From Symbiodinium microadriaticum (Eukaryota; Sar; Dinophyceae; Suessiales; Symbiodiniaceae): a stretch of 64,000 bases of DNA. This document shows positions 46,867-57,018 of this stretch, piece by piece. A model generated the notes under the pieces. It was given only the letters and a program-made list of their open reading frames with translations. It did not search any database and was not told where the DNA came from. Location: positions 294,924-358,923 of the forward strand of contig LSRX01000073.1 in assembly GCA_001939145.1 (NCBI GenBank). Direction: 5' to 3'. Position 1 is the stretch's first letter; each line of letters starts with the position of its first letter. Both the position numbers and the translations under genes were made by a program.

Positions 46867-46971
46867 TTGCCGTTGCCGGGGGGGGGTAATCTCTCAAAGC
46901 CCTAACTTTAATCATCGAGCTTTGCACATCGCGTCCCCACCTATGGACCCTCATCCTGACAGAACTCTTGT

Positions 46972-47070
46972 GGGCAGTTCTATAAATTAGGGTCCCTTTT
47001 CGGATTCTTTTTATAAGGGTGCCGTACTATGTTGGGGACCTAAACAGGGACCCTGTTTGGAGAACTACCC
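46972..47070. mobile_element. MITE-like element, family T6, full copy
   Basis: GGGCAGTTCTATAAATTAGG and GGGACCCTGTTTGGAGAACT arms. Its left part reappears exactly at 48341-48437. Confidence 0.8.
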
Positions 47071-47222
47071 TGTGCAGCCCAAACCATTATCTCTTCAAGA
47101 AGGGATCCCAACATAGCCCTCCAGTTCTGGGATCATTTGTTCAGCAACGCGAAAAGGGCCTGTCGCTCGGAAGTCCCCACATGCAAACCCCCTGTCCAAC
47201 ATGGCCAGACACGGTTTAGGGT

Positions 47223-47334
47223 TTAGGGTGTACCCTCAACCCTAAACTCTAAAAAACCCTAAACCCCAAACCCTGAGCCCTAAACCCTAAACCCTGAACC
47301 CCAAACCCTACACTCTAAACCCTAACCCTAAAGC
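47223..47334. repeat. CCCTAAA block ending at a single N, duplicated downstream
   Basis: TAGGGTGTACCCTCAACC... to CCCTAAAGC recurs at 47475-47586 with two mismatches. The N at 47335 is followed by the right half of a T6 element (47336-47377). Confidence 0.85.
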
Positions 47335-48236
47335 NTTTTGGTGACCTAAAGAGGGACCCTAATTTAGAGAACTACCCAAAGACTGAAAATCGTCTCTGTC
47401 CCTCTACCCGGTTGTTCACGGACAGTCAGAAGGTTGACCCTGAAACCCTAAACATTAAAGCCTAAACCCTAAACTTAGGGTGTACCCTCAACCACAAACT
47501 CTAAAAAACCCTAAACCCCAAACCCTGAGCCCTAAACCCTAAACCCTGAACCCCAAACCCTACACTCTAAACCCTAACCCTAAAGCCTAAACCCTAACTT
47601 TCTTAGAACCCTAAATCCTAAAGCATGAACCCTGAAGATGGCCAAAGCCTAAACCCTGAGGTGCAGCCACCGGCTCCCCAGAGCGCCATCCAGTCAGCGT
47701 CGCAGTGATGCCATCCGTGGGCCCAGTGACTTGTTGGGGGTTTTTTGCGGGGTTTATATAGGGGTTTATAGGTTTAGGATGGTTCGGGCTTACGGTTTAG
47801 AGTTTAGTGGGGTTTCTGCCGGTTTATTTGGGGGTAGAGGGCTGAGGGTGTATTGTGGTACAAGGTTGACAGTTGAGGGGTGTAGGGTAGCCCGTTTACT
47901 GCCAACGTTAACAGCACTTTGCAGGAGTGCCACCATGAATTTTTGGTTAGCTCTCTAAAGAGGGTCTCTTTTTAGGGCCCCAACATAGTACTGCGTAGGC
48001 CCTAAAAGGGACGATACTCCCACATTCTACTAGAAAAGAGAACTTTGGACCCCTTGGATTTGATTTTGTGTCGGTGACTGGGGGGCTGAGGGTGGGTTGG
48101 GGCTTAAAGGGCTTTGGGGCTTTGGGTCCCTAAACCCTAAACCCTAATCCAAAACCCTAAACCCTAAAGTTTTCAGTCTTGGTGTCTTGCGCTTTCTTTC
48201 GAGGCATCGGGGGCTGAGGTGTTCCGAGTTGAGAAC

Positions 48237-48303
48237 CTTGGTTCAAGGCTTTTGCTGCGTTGTTTGGGTTCATCTCATCCTCGGTCCCTATCTTGGAGCC
48301 TGG
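48237..48303 (-). CDS. Probable exon, unknown product
   Basis: CTCTGCAG acceptor, encodes PGSKIGTEDEMNPNNAAKAL then NQ plus one base, donor GT (CAAG|GTTCTC). Clean coding frame in an otherwise repeat-filled stretch. Confidence 0.5.
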
Positions 48304-48340
48304 CTGCAGAGAATATGAAGCGTTACCATGCTGGGGTGTN

Positions 48341-48437
48341 GCGTCCCCACCTATGGACCCTCATCCTGACAGAACTCTTGTGGGCAGTTCTATAAATTAG
48401 GGTCCCTTTTCGGATTCTTTTTATAAGGGTGCCGTAC
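48341..48437 (+). repeat. 97-bp exact copy of 46931-47027 after a single N
   Basis: GCGTCCCCACCTATGGACCC through GGGTGCCGTAC is identical to 46931-47027. The 16-mer TACCATGCTGGGGTGT occurs just before the N at 48340 and again right after the copied block, so the block looks inserted. Confidence 0.95.
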
Positions 48438-48619
48438 CATGCTGGGGTGTAGGGTTTAGGGGGGGTTTAGGGGGGGGGGGTTCGGTGGTTTACGGGGGTT
48501 TTGGGCTCGGGCTTATGGTTTGCTCTTTAGGGTTCAATGCTTGATGTTTCATGTCGAGAGCGCAGGAGCGTGAAGGGTTTCGGCAGAGCCTGATGAACTT
48601 GACCCGGTCTACTGCATAA

Positions 48620-48742
48620 TTACCCTACGGGTCCAAAGGACCCAATTATAAGATGCTTGGGCTACGGATAGCAATTATCTAGGTTATGTACGTAATATTT
48701 CGGAGAGTAGATGATTATTAGGTACTTGGACTCTTAGGGTTA
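48620..48742. mobile_element. MITE-like element, family T5
   Basis: AATTACCCTACGGGTCCAAA and TTAGGTACTTGGACTCTTAGG arms. Confidence 0.65.
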
Positions 48743-49107
48743 CTGAAGCACCTCGACATGAAATACTTCAAGCACTCTTCCCCCCCGACCCAGCAACTTT
48801 GATGCCTCAACGATGTATGACTTACGTTTCGGTTGTGGTGTTGGGCAGAGGTTTGCTCAAAATATGTCATTGGTTAGGGCAGAGTTTAGGATGCAGGGCT
48901 GTTGTCAATGTTTCAATTGCAGGGTGCAGGGTATGCGCTGCTTGTGTCATTAGAGCCGAGGCAACGTGCAGCATTCACCAAGGACTTCTTGTGTAGGGCC
49001 GTGCAGTTTACTGCTCTTCCTCCGGTGAATGCGTGTGTTACTGGCGTCCCGTATGTTTTGAAATCTTAGGGATCCCAATTCATATTTAACAACACTGTGA
49101 GATTGTC

Positions 49108-49200
49108 ATGGCGAATCGCTACTTCATCGAAGGAGAACATGACCCGCGCCTCTCCGAGCCCGAAAGGCCCCAAAAGATGAAGATCCCAAACCGAGAACAC
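49108..49200 (+). CDS. Plus-strand gene, exon 1
   Basis: ATG at 49108; encodes MANRYFIEGEHDPRLSEPER then PQKMKIPNREH; donor GT (CAC|GTCGAA). If not spliced the frame runs on to TAG at 49236 as a 42-residue ORF. Confidence 0.5.
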
Positions 49201-51829
49201 GTCGAATGTCGCCCCAGAAAAGCACTTAAGCAATAGAAAGGATAGGGATATCCCGTATAAACAACCTGCTTATCATGAAGCCCAATAGGGTATGGATATC
49301 CATGTAAGATGCAAACACTTATGTCCCTTTGGGTCCCTATAGTCTTGCAACAGCCCTAAACCCTAAACCCTAAACCCGTGCTGAAGATGGTTTTTTTTAT
49401 TGAGAAGCATGACAGCACCGCTCCGGTGCAGTCTCCACAGTATGAGGGGAGGAGGCCAGCCACCCTGCATACGCAACACGATAAGCCGCAGTTGATGTTT
49501 GAGACTGTTCTGACGATCTCAAAGGGCCCTAGGTACTGTTATGGGGGATACTGCCCCACATCATAGTAGTTATTCCGAAAATAGAAACCCTACCTGGGGT
49601 TCTTGGGGTTTGGGCATCTGGCTTTCTGCATTCCACGGTGGCTGTCTGCGGCCCTAGCCATTGGGTCCATGCCTGTGGAATTGCTCTGCCGTTGGAGTCG
49701 TTGTCCGATGCTCTCCAGCCGCACAAGATACCCTAGTCGAAAGCCTCAACTCTTAACCCTAAACCCTAAACTGCCCTAAACCCTGAACCCTCTTCAACTA
49801 GGCTGCTGCATCCTAAGCCCTAAGCGTTAACCCGGAACCCTGGAAGTCTAGATCTTAGACCAACCAGCCCTGACCCCTAAGCCCGAACACTCCTCGGGCC
49901 TAAAAAGTTTCATTTTTTTTAGGAAGTCAGCGTCTGGTGCGTAGCCAATGAATCGTTAGAATAGGCTTAACTTATGGATTCCTCTGAGGGCTTCTTCCTG
50001 AAGGGTTCTACACTGAATGAGGTGGGCAAGAAATGGGTGATTTTCTACTAGGCTTCGATAGAAAACTGCAAATACTGCATCGCACCTCCTTATTTTTTTG
50101 GCTCATCCTGCATGGCCTTGACCTCAACAGGATTCAGGACTTGATGTTTAAGGTTTGGAACCACGTGACCAGTCCGAACAAAGGTGGCCAGGACCTGGGG
50201 AATCCGTTCATGAAGCTTGCCGGGGTGGCCGGGGGGGGGGGGTGGAGCTTGAGTTTGTAGGGCTTGGACAATCCCACAGACATCGCTTGAAGAACCCCGA
50301 TGGCAGCAACAGCCTGCAGAACCAGATCAGAAGGTTACGGCTTAGAGTTTAGGGTTGGGCTTCAGCTTCCACAAGGCTGTGCTGCCCCCAGAGTACCGCA
50401 GAGCTCTGTCGCTTTTCGTTGCCGGGAAGAGATGTTGTGAAACGGTTGCGTCCCTGATAGTCTGAGGCGCAGTTTCCTGGCTCGAAACCTGTAACCCTAA
50501 AGGCCTAAACCCCTAAACCCTAAAACCCGAAACCCTGGAGCCTAAACACCTAAACCCCAAACCCTAAATCCTAAAGCCTAAACCCCTAAACCCCAAAACC
50601 CGAAACCCTAAACCGAGCCAGTCGAACTGGAGAAATCTCCGAAACCAGCGGTGGAATTCCGGAGTTTGCCGACACCAAAGGAAGATATGTCCTACTATAA
50701 CCGCTATGCTAAACTCCGTTTAGGGTCTAGGATTTAGGGTTTCAGGTTTAGAATTTAGGGTTGAAAACCATTAGAAGCTTACGGTCTGGGTCAAGGCCTG
50801 GATTTGGCTCGCTACATCCTGACTTCTCAGGCATGAAACAAACCTCAAACGGTCAAAACACCGACCCAAAATCCCCACAGCACACAAACAACATCATGAA
50901 AGGGGCCGTCATTCAGAACTGAACTACACCCATATACACTTCCCATATACGCATCGGAAAGAGTGAAATCCCCACGAATCCCATGTGCCACTGTGGGAAG
51001 CCAGGGTTGTGAACCTTCGTATACAAAAAGAAACATGGAGCAACAGTAACCCTGAGGGTCCAAGTAGTCCTTATTTATGGTTTTTGGTACCCATAAAGGC
51101 CCCAAAGTCCTGAAATAAAGAGTACTTGGACCCTTAGGGTAATATGATGGGAACCTGATTAAGAAGCCTTAAGGTTTTTTATTATTAGGGTTCCTTTTAT
51201 GACTCCTAGCATTTTGGGGTTGTGGGGCCGGGGTTTCTTTAACAGGTTCCTACAGTAGGGCTTCAGGGAGAGTACAGTACCAATTGATGTCTTGGTGCTG
51301 AATTACTGACTCTACTGGCGGGAAATATAAATGTTACTAGACCAAAACCCTCTTCTTAGTGAAGCTTCTGGCGGCTGCTTTGTCTTGCGTCGCCCAGTAC
51401 GGGCGGGGGGCGCTCACTGCGGCCGGGGCAAAAGACCGGGCCGACAGCATCCGGAAAGCTCTTGGGTTGAGGGAACCGGGTGATATCTGTTTAAGCACAT
51501 AAAAGTGTAATTATGCAGTCCTACCTATAACAATAATATACTCACACATACATGTGAGTGTATGTATGTATGTATGTATGTATGTATGCATGCATGCATG
51601 CATGCATACAAGTACACTTCTGTGAGTGTACGCCCATATGCATGTATGAATACGTGTATATATATATATATACACATACATACGACTATACATGTACACA
51701 TACAGAACAATAGACAGATCGACAGATCGAGAGATAGCTAGATAAATAGATCGATAGATAGATAGATACACATACAGCCGGTTTGGGGATCGGCACACGG
51801 TAACCCAAGTAAGACCGACAGACCGACCT

Positions 51830-51863
<34 letters not shown>

Positions 51864-52437
51864 CGACAGACAGACAGACAGACAGACGGACAGACAGGCA
51901 GACAGACAGACAGCCGGACAGACAGACAGACAACGCACAGCCTGATACACCCTCCGTCCATCCAGCCATACATACCTACACACAATCAGTTGAATCAACA
52001 TATGTCTCTCTCTCTCTCTATATATATATATATGTACCATGCTTGTATATATGCATATATGTACGTGTGTACAATATGCATAACGACATGAGATGTATAC
52101 CTGGATTTAGTCGCTCATTTATCCACACATCTACCAGTGAATATATGCGAGGAAAAATGCTCGCTCTCACACGCATCTCCAAGGAGTAGAATGTCGCCTC
52201 AGACCTTAAGCCTTAAATCCTCAGCCCTAAACTCCAGAACCCTAAACCTTTAGGGGTTATAGGGGTTTAGGGGTTATAGGGGTTTAGGGGTTTAGGGTTT
52301 TAGGGTTTTAGGGGTTTAGGGGTTTAGGGTTTGGGAACCCTAAACTCCAGAACCCTAAACTCCAGGACCCGGATGCCAATCGGCGATGGCTTTCTCTTCT
52401 GAGCCCGCTGTCTCCGGCCATCGGAAAGAAGGCGTAA
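49108..52437 (+). CDS. Spliced plus-strand gene, 200-residue protein of unknown family (8 exons)
   Basis: Eight exons chain in phase, 603 nt including stop: 49108-49200, 49405-49511, 50173-50214, 50280-50333, 50366-50444, 50618-50680, 51365-51457 and 52366-52437. Donors GT, GA, GC, GT, GT, GA, GC; acceptors all AG. The protein starts MANRYFIEGEHDPRLSEPER, has a middle part FMKHRLKNPDGSNSLQNQIR, and ends PLSPAIGKKA-stop. It is hydrophilic, without evident membrane segments, signal peptide or motif. Only the last join positions of exons 5-7 have alternatives in the same phase. I do not recognise the family and assign no function. Confidence 0.55.
49405..49511 (+). CDS. Plus-strand gene, exon 2
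   Basis: TTGAG acceptor after a T-run; encodes KHDSTAPVQSPQYEGRRPAT to KPQLMFETV; donor GA (CT|GACGAT). Confidence 0.5.
50173..50214 (+). CDS. Plus-strand gene, exon 3
   Basis: GACCAG acceptor; encodes PNKGGQDLGNPFM plus two bases of Lys; donor GC (GAA|GCTTGC). Confidence 0.5.
50280..50333 (+). CDS. Plus-strand gene, exon 4
   Basis: CCACAG acceptor; encodes HRLKNPDGSNSLQNQIR plus two bases; donor GT (AAG|GTTACG). Confidence 0.6.
50366..50444 (+). CDS. Plus-strand gene, exon 5
   Basis: CTTCAG acceptor; completes Ser and encodes FHKAVLPPEYRRALSLFVAG then KRCCET; donor GT (ACG|GTTGCG); an earlier GT donor at 50418 would also be in phase. Confidence 0.6.
50618..50680 (+). CDS. Plus-strand gene, exon 6
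   Basis: ACCGAG acceptor; encodes PVELEKSPKPAVEFRSLPTP plus K; donor GA (AAG|GAAGAT). Confidence 0.6.
51044..51143. mobile_element. MITE-like element, family T5
   Basis: AACCCTGAGGGTCCAAGTAG and GAGTACTTGGACCCTTAGGG arms, in intron 6 of the plus-strand gene. Confidence 0.65.
51365..51457 (+). CDS. Plus-strand gene, exon 7
   Basis: GTGAAG acceptor; encodes LLAAALSCVAQYGRGALTAA then GAKDRADSIRK; donor GC (AAA|GCTCTT). Markedly GC-rich. Confidence 0.65.
51540..52065. repeat. Compound microsatellite: (TATG)n, (GATA)n, (GACA)n, (TC)n, (TA)n
   Basis: Successive tetranucleotide arrays, notably about 20 GACA units at 51830-51935. Long minus-strand frames rich in Cys/Leu/Ser/Val come from this repeat. 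It forms most of intron 7 of the plus-strand gene. Confidence 0.95.
52366..52437 (+). CDS. Plus-strand gene, terminal exon 8
   Basis: CTCCAG acceptor directly after CCCTAAA-type repeat; encodes DPDANRRWLSLLSPLSPAIG then KKA and TAA. Confidence 0.65.
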   Translation, partial: DPDANRRWLSLLSPLSPAIGKKA

Positions 52438-52937
52438 CTGATTCTTGGCTTGGGCTCTCCGGCGAAGAGTTTTTTCGGATCTGGGCTTCTAGTTGGTTTC
52501 TTAAGGGTGCAGTTGGGGACGTTCTGCTTAGAGGGTTGAAGGCTTATAGGGCTTGGGGGTTTTAGCGTGCGGGGCTCAGCTCAGGGTCTAGCCTAAAATT
52601 TCGGATGTAGGGCTCAGATGGCTATCCGTATCCTTGAGGACCCTTCTTCGCTTCTTGGGCACCTACTGTCAGATACCGAACCATATGGCTCCACTATCCG
52701 TCACCCAAGTACATGATTGTTAGGTCCTTTCGGACCTTAGGGGGGATTGTTGCTTAGTTTACACGAAGACCCTTCAGATTCTGATAGCTTCAGGTTGATG
52801 ATGGTTAGCGAGAGCGGTCCTACAAACACTGCTCGGGACTTTTTTTGCAACTCGGATTTACAATGCTGCCCTTTGACCCTTTAGACATCAAGCAGTAACA
52901 GTGCTCATCACAAGGCCGGATCATATAAACTTCATAT

Positions 52938-53012
52938 GGGGAGTTCTCTAAATTGATTAAGGTCCCTTCTTACAAAGGACCCTAAAAGGGACCCTAATTT
53001 AGAGAACTACCC
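52938..53012. mobile_element. MITE-like element, family T6, short copy
   Basis: GGGAGTTCTCTAAATT and AATTTAGAGAACTACCC arms with a shortened centre. Confidence 0.75.
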
Positions 53013-54780
53013 ATATACCCACAAAACGAATGAAACATCCATTTCAGAGCTAACGGGTCTGGCGAGGCCGGTGTCAAGTGGGCGAGTCGTGCAGAGATTA
53101 GCGTGGTGCGACAGCAGGAGCCGAGCCTGAAATGCAAACGAAGTGGTTTTGGCTTAACCCTGCACTCTAAGACTCTAAGACTCTATGAAACCCAAACCCT
53201 AAACCCTAAAATCAAACCACTATGAAACTCGAACACTAAACCCTGAATTCACAATCCTATTCAAGAACTGAAGCCATAAAATCTAGAATCTCGCTACACC
53301 CTAAACACTGAAAGCCTAGACCCTAAACCCTCAGACCCCCCACGAACCCAACCCAGGACCCGACCGAAGACGAAGGACCTAACAGCCTGAAGGCCCCCAA
53401 AAGCCCGAATCGGTTTAGGGTTTGGGGCTTGGTAGGGTTTAGGGCTAATCGGTTTAGGGTGTGGGGTTTAGGGTTATAGGTTTTATAGGTGTTATAGGGT
53501 TTAGGGCTTAGGGTTTAGGGCAAAGCCTCAAAAATTCAACACCCCCAGGGAGGTTTAGGTTCTAGGGTTCAGGCCCTACAGCGACCCCCAAAGATGGAAC
53601 ATGGGTTTGGATTTAGGGTTTAGGGTTTAGGGTTCGTGCTGGGATCTCTTAAACTTTGCCTTACGGGCATGAGGGCTTTAACGCTCCAACTTTGCGGCTT
53701 CTTTACACCTTTACGACAACCCTTGCAGGACCCTTTGCAGCAACCCTTAAAGCAAACTGGAAACCCAGTTGTCCATGCTGGATTCCATCTCTACGGCGTC
53801 CGTTGGCCCTATAAGCCGTCGATCACCTGCATCTCTCAGGCATTTTCGATACCTGAGCTCCACGATGGTCGGGGGTTTAAGGTTTCGGTCTGGGAGTTTG
53901 GATTCACCCAGGAGCTATGTCTCCTCTCTCGAATCTGGAACCCACCCCGCCCCCCCTTCGAGTTTAGGGATTAGTGAAAATTAGGCTGTGTGGTTTTTGG
54001 GTTCAGAAATACACACTGTAAGCTAATCCGTAAGCTCAATACTTTGCTTCCAAACCCTACACTGCACCCTAAACCCTAAACATCTAAATCCTAAACTATT
54101 AAACGCGACTTCTGCATCCTCCTATGCTCCGAAACTCGCAGCTGTGACCCCGCCTCGGGCTTTTCTTGCTGGAGCCGCGGTGTTTTGTTTGATACGAGCT
54201 GTGGCTATCATGGCCCAGTAGCATAGCATCGGCAAGGCACCGTGCGAACTCTGAGGGTTGCGCTTTCAGGTTTTAGGGCTTGGAGGTTTGGGGGCTTGTG
54301 GCCTCACTGCCTCTTATGGGTTATAAACCCTAGAAAGGGACCCTAATTTAGAGAACCACCCATAAATAACCCTTATTATAGTACCCTTATAGAAACCCTT
54401 ATAGATTAGAGATCCCTTTAACAGTACCATCCCTCTATAACCATCGCGTTTGAAAGCCAGGTGTCTGGGTCTCCAGGAGTAAGAGGAAATAGCCAACCCG
54501 TAGCAGAACGTTCCCGAGATGGCTGGGGCTCAGAATCTGTAGGGTTTAGGGTTTAGGGGTTAGGGTTTAGGGTTTAGGGGTTTAGGGTTTAGGGTTTAGG
54601 CCCCTGAACCCTGAACCATAAAAACCCCAGCCCTAATGCCTCACCTACAGGCACCTGTTTATACTGGACATGACATGTTTCTTGCTCAAACGATGGCAGC
54701 CACGTTATCCACGTGATCTCTCGCTATGCTTCTGGTTTAGGAGTTGGGATTTGGAAGATATGGTTCGGTCGTGTCAACCC

Positions 54781-54874
54781 TACCCATAGGCTCTTAAGTA
54801 GTTCCTTTTTGTGGTTCATATTCAGAACCCTATAAGGTAATCCCAGAAAGGAACTACTTAGGAGCCCATGGGTA
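54781..54874 (-). mobile_element. MITE-like element, family T2, copy 6, inverted
   Basis: TACCCATAGGCTCTTAAGTA and TACTTAGGAGCCCATGGGTA arms with the centre reversed as in the copy at 43579. Confidence 0.85.
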
Positions 54875-55199
54875 TATGCTTCCCAGACCAAGACGTGTTC
54901 ATGCATCCAACTGCTCTAAACCTCAGCCTGACAGGTAGGCCTGGCCTCTACGGACGTCACACCCCCCCCCTTATAGGTAACTCCCAAGCTCTGAACCCAA
55001 ATGAGCGTTGCAGGAAACTAAGGTAGGGTTTCGGGTTTAGGGTTTACGGAAGGTTTAGGAGTTGGGGTTTTAGGGTTTAGGACCTCGTTGCGGTCATGTA
55101 GGAGTCCACCTTACAGTCGCCGCTTCTCTGAAACTCCCGAAAAGTCCTCAAGAATCAGAACTGAGAGTAAAGGCCGCTGATAGAAGCACATCCCCAAAA

Positions 55200-55415
55200 C
55201 CTGACCTTCAATCCCAAACCCCTAAACCCTAAACCCTAAACCCCTATAAACCCTAAACCCCTAAACCCCTAAACCCCTAAACCCTAAACCCCTATAACCC
55301 CTATAAACCCTAAACCCCTATAAACCCCTATAAACCCCCAAACCCCTATAAACCCTAAACCCCTAAACCCCTATAAACCCCTATAAACCCCCAAACCCCT
55401 ATAAACCCTAAACCC
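55200..55415. repeat. CCCTAAA / CCCCTATAAA higher-order repeat
   Basis: Alternating CCCCTATAAA and CCCTAAACCC units; the same ATA-inserted unit occurs in the reverse orientation at 52244-52320. Confidence 0.9.
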
Positions 55416-55805
55416 GAGCTTTGCAGCAATCTTTTTCCGGGGGAACCTGCGCAGTGGGTCGGTTTCTCTCTGGCCGCTGAAACGACGGGAATTCCCAGAG
55501 CTTGGGGTTGGAGGGAGGGCTTTAGGCTTAGGGTTTTAGGGTTTTAGGGTTTAGGGATTTTAGGTTTAGGGCCTTAAAGCTTTAGGCTTCGGGTGTTCTT
55601 TGTTTTACGGGTCTTAGGGTTTTAGGGCTTTATAGGGTTTAGGGATTTTAGGTTTAGGGCCTTATGGGGGGCTTTAGGGTTAGGGTTTGGGCTTGGGGGA
55701 TCGAGTCTGTCTCGGGTTCACGGTATTATCTACGCATGTGGTGCGGTCGCCTCCATGCTCTTCGACCTCAAAAGGCCGGGAACGTGCCCAACTGCCCCTA
55801 AACCC

Positions 55806-55902
55806 TACCCATGGGCTCCTAAGTAGCTCGTTTTTGGGGATTACCTTATAGGATATTCTGAATATGAACCACAGAAAGGAACTACTTAAGAGCCTATGGG
55901 TA
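55806..55902 (+). mobile_element. MITE-like element, family T2, copy 7
   Basis: TACCCATGGGCTCCTAAGTA and ACTTAAGAGCCTATGGGTA arms with TA edges. Confidence 0.85.
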
Positions 55903-56047
55903 GACCTTATAAACCCTAAACCCTACACCCTAAGCCCTAAACCCTACAACCCTGAACCCGTAAACCCTACAACCCTCCCGGAGTGGAAGATCCTAAACCC
56001 TGCCTGGTAAGCCCGGGTCCTCAAGGGAACCCCCAACGTCGAGAGCC

Positions 56048-56130
56048 CTACCTTAACCCCAAAGAACCTACCTTTTTTTAAGGATCTATATAAAGAAACT
56101 ATAATAAGGAATCCTAAAAAAGGTAGGGTA
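56048..56130. mobile_element. MITE-like element, family T3
   Basis: CTACCTTAACCCCAAAGAAC and AAAAAAGGTAGGGTAA arms. Confidence 0.7.
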
Positions 56131-56397
56131 AACCTCAAAACTCTGCGCCTGATTAGGGTTAGCGGGTGTTTGCGGCATTAGGGTTTGAAGTTTAGGGCTA
56201 TTATCCCAAAGCACTAATACCCAAAACGGTAAACCTCTAAACCCTAGAACATGACCTTTATGCTTTAGGCTTTGAATCCCTAAACCCTGAAACCCAAAAC
56301 CGAAACCCCTGGGCCCTAAACCCTTACAGAACCCTTAAACGAGACCTTAAAGGAACCCTGAACCCCAAAACCGTAAATCGCTAAACCCTATTGAAAG

Positions 56398-56510
56398 GCC
56401 CCGGGGACTTAGTAAGTAGGTTATAAGTAGAGTAGAGTTCTAAGTATCCTAACATGGAGTTACCTCAATCAGAACCCCACTTATAATCGACTTACTACGT
56501 CCCCGGGCCT
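56398..56510. mobile_element. MITE-like element, family T12, copy 2
   Basis: GGCCCCGGGGACTTAGTAAG and CTTACTACGTCCCCGGGCC arms, 54 nt left of the retrotransposon. Confidence 0.7.
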
Positions 56511-56563
56511 CTGATTGCACGGGTTTCAAGTACCTATAGCACCCCAGTACTTTCCTTGTCCCC

Positions 56564-56576
56564 GATCCTTAGCCCT
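56564..56576 (+). repeat. Target-site duplication, retrotransposon 3' side
   Basis: GATCCTTAGCCCT, repeated exactly at 63755-63767. Confidence 0.85.
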
Positions 56577-57018
56577 TATTATTTAGTTGTAGCTGCAACA
56601 ACCTATCTCTCGCCGAGGCGGGGGTTGGAAGCAACGTGTCAGGCCCAGAAGGGCCCCCGGTTGGGTGTTGCATGAAAATACACTGCAGCATAGCGCAGTG
56701 CGTGCAGAGAAAAGGAAAACCTGACTGAGTCAGAACGTCATCGGAAGAGCGCCTTCCGGGAGAGTCAACTGCTAAATGACCTAAAACACCAGGCCAAACC
56801 AACGCAGCAGAAAGCATAACAGGCAAGATGTGCACCGCGCCAGAAGCGTAACAGGAAGGCTCGAGACTAAACCCAAAAAGAAAAAACCGGAGCCTAAACC
56901 TGAGCTAGAGGCAGCGAAAGCACACCAGTAAAGGGTGAGCCACCGATACCCACCGAAGAAAAGAGTATTGACCCGCCTACTCTAGGAGCGCAGGTGCTGC
57001 AGACACGGCCGGACACTC

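Larger units (their letters stand above)
53045..55800 (+). other. Plus-strand coding islets of a further unassembled gene
   Basis: Islets with good plus-strand frames: 53055-53140 (GEAGVKWASRAEISVVRQQE), about 53350-53400 (QDPTEDEGPNSLKAPKSP), 54656-54711 (CTACAG acceptor, APVYTGHDMFLAQTMAATLS, GT donor), 55119-55205 (AASLKLPKSPQESELRVKAA), 55419-55500 (IFFRGNLRSGSVSLWPLKRR) and 55720-55800 (SGSRYYLRMWCGRLHALRPQ). All are GC-rich and separated by telomere-like runs. An islet at 54112-54215 is open on both strands. Confidence 0.4.

Noticed and set aside
51511-51985. Cys/Leu/Ser/Val-rich proteins on the minus strand
   Set aside because: Translations of GACA, GATA and TATG microsatellites.
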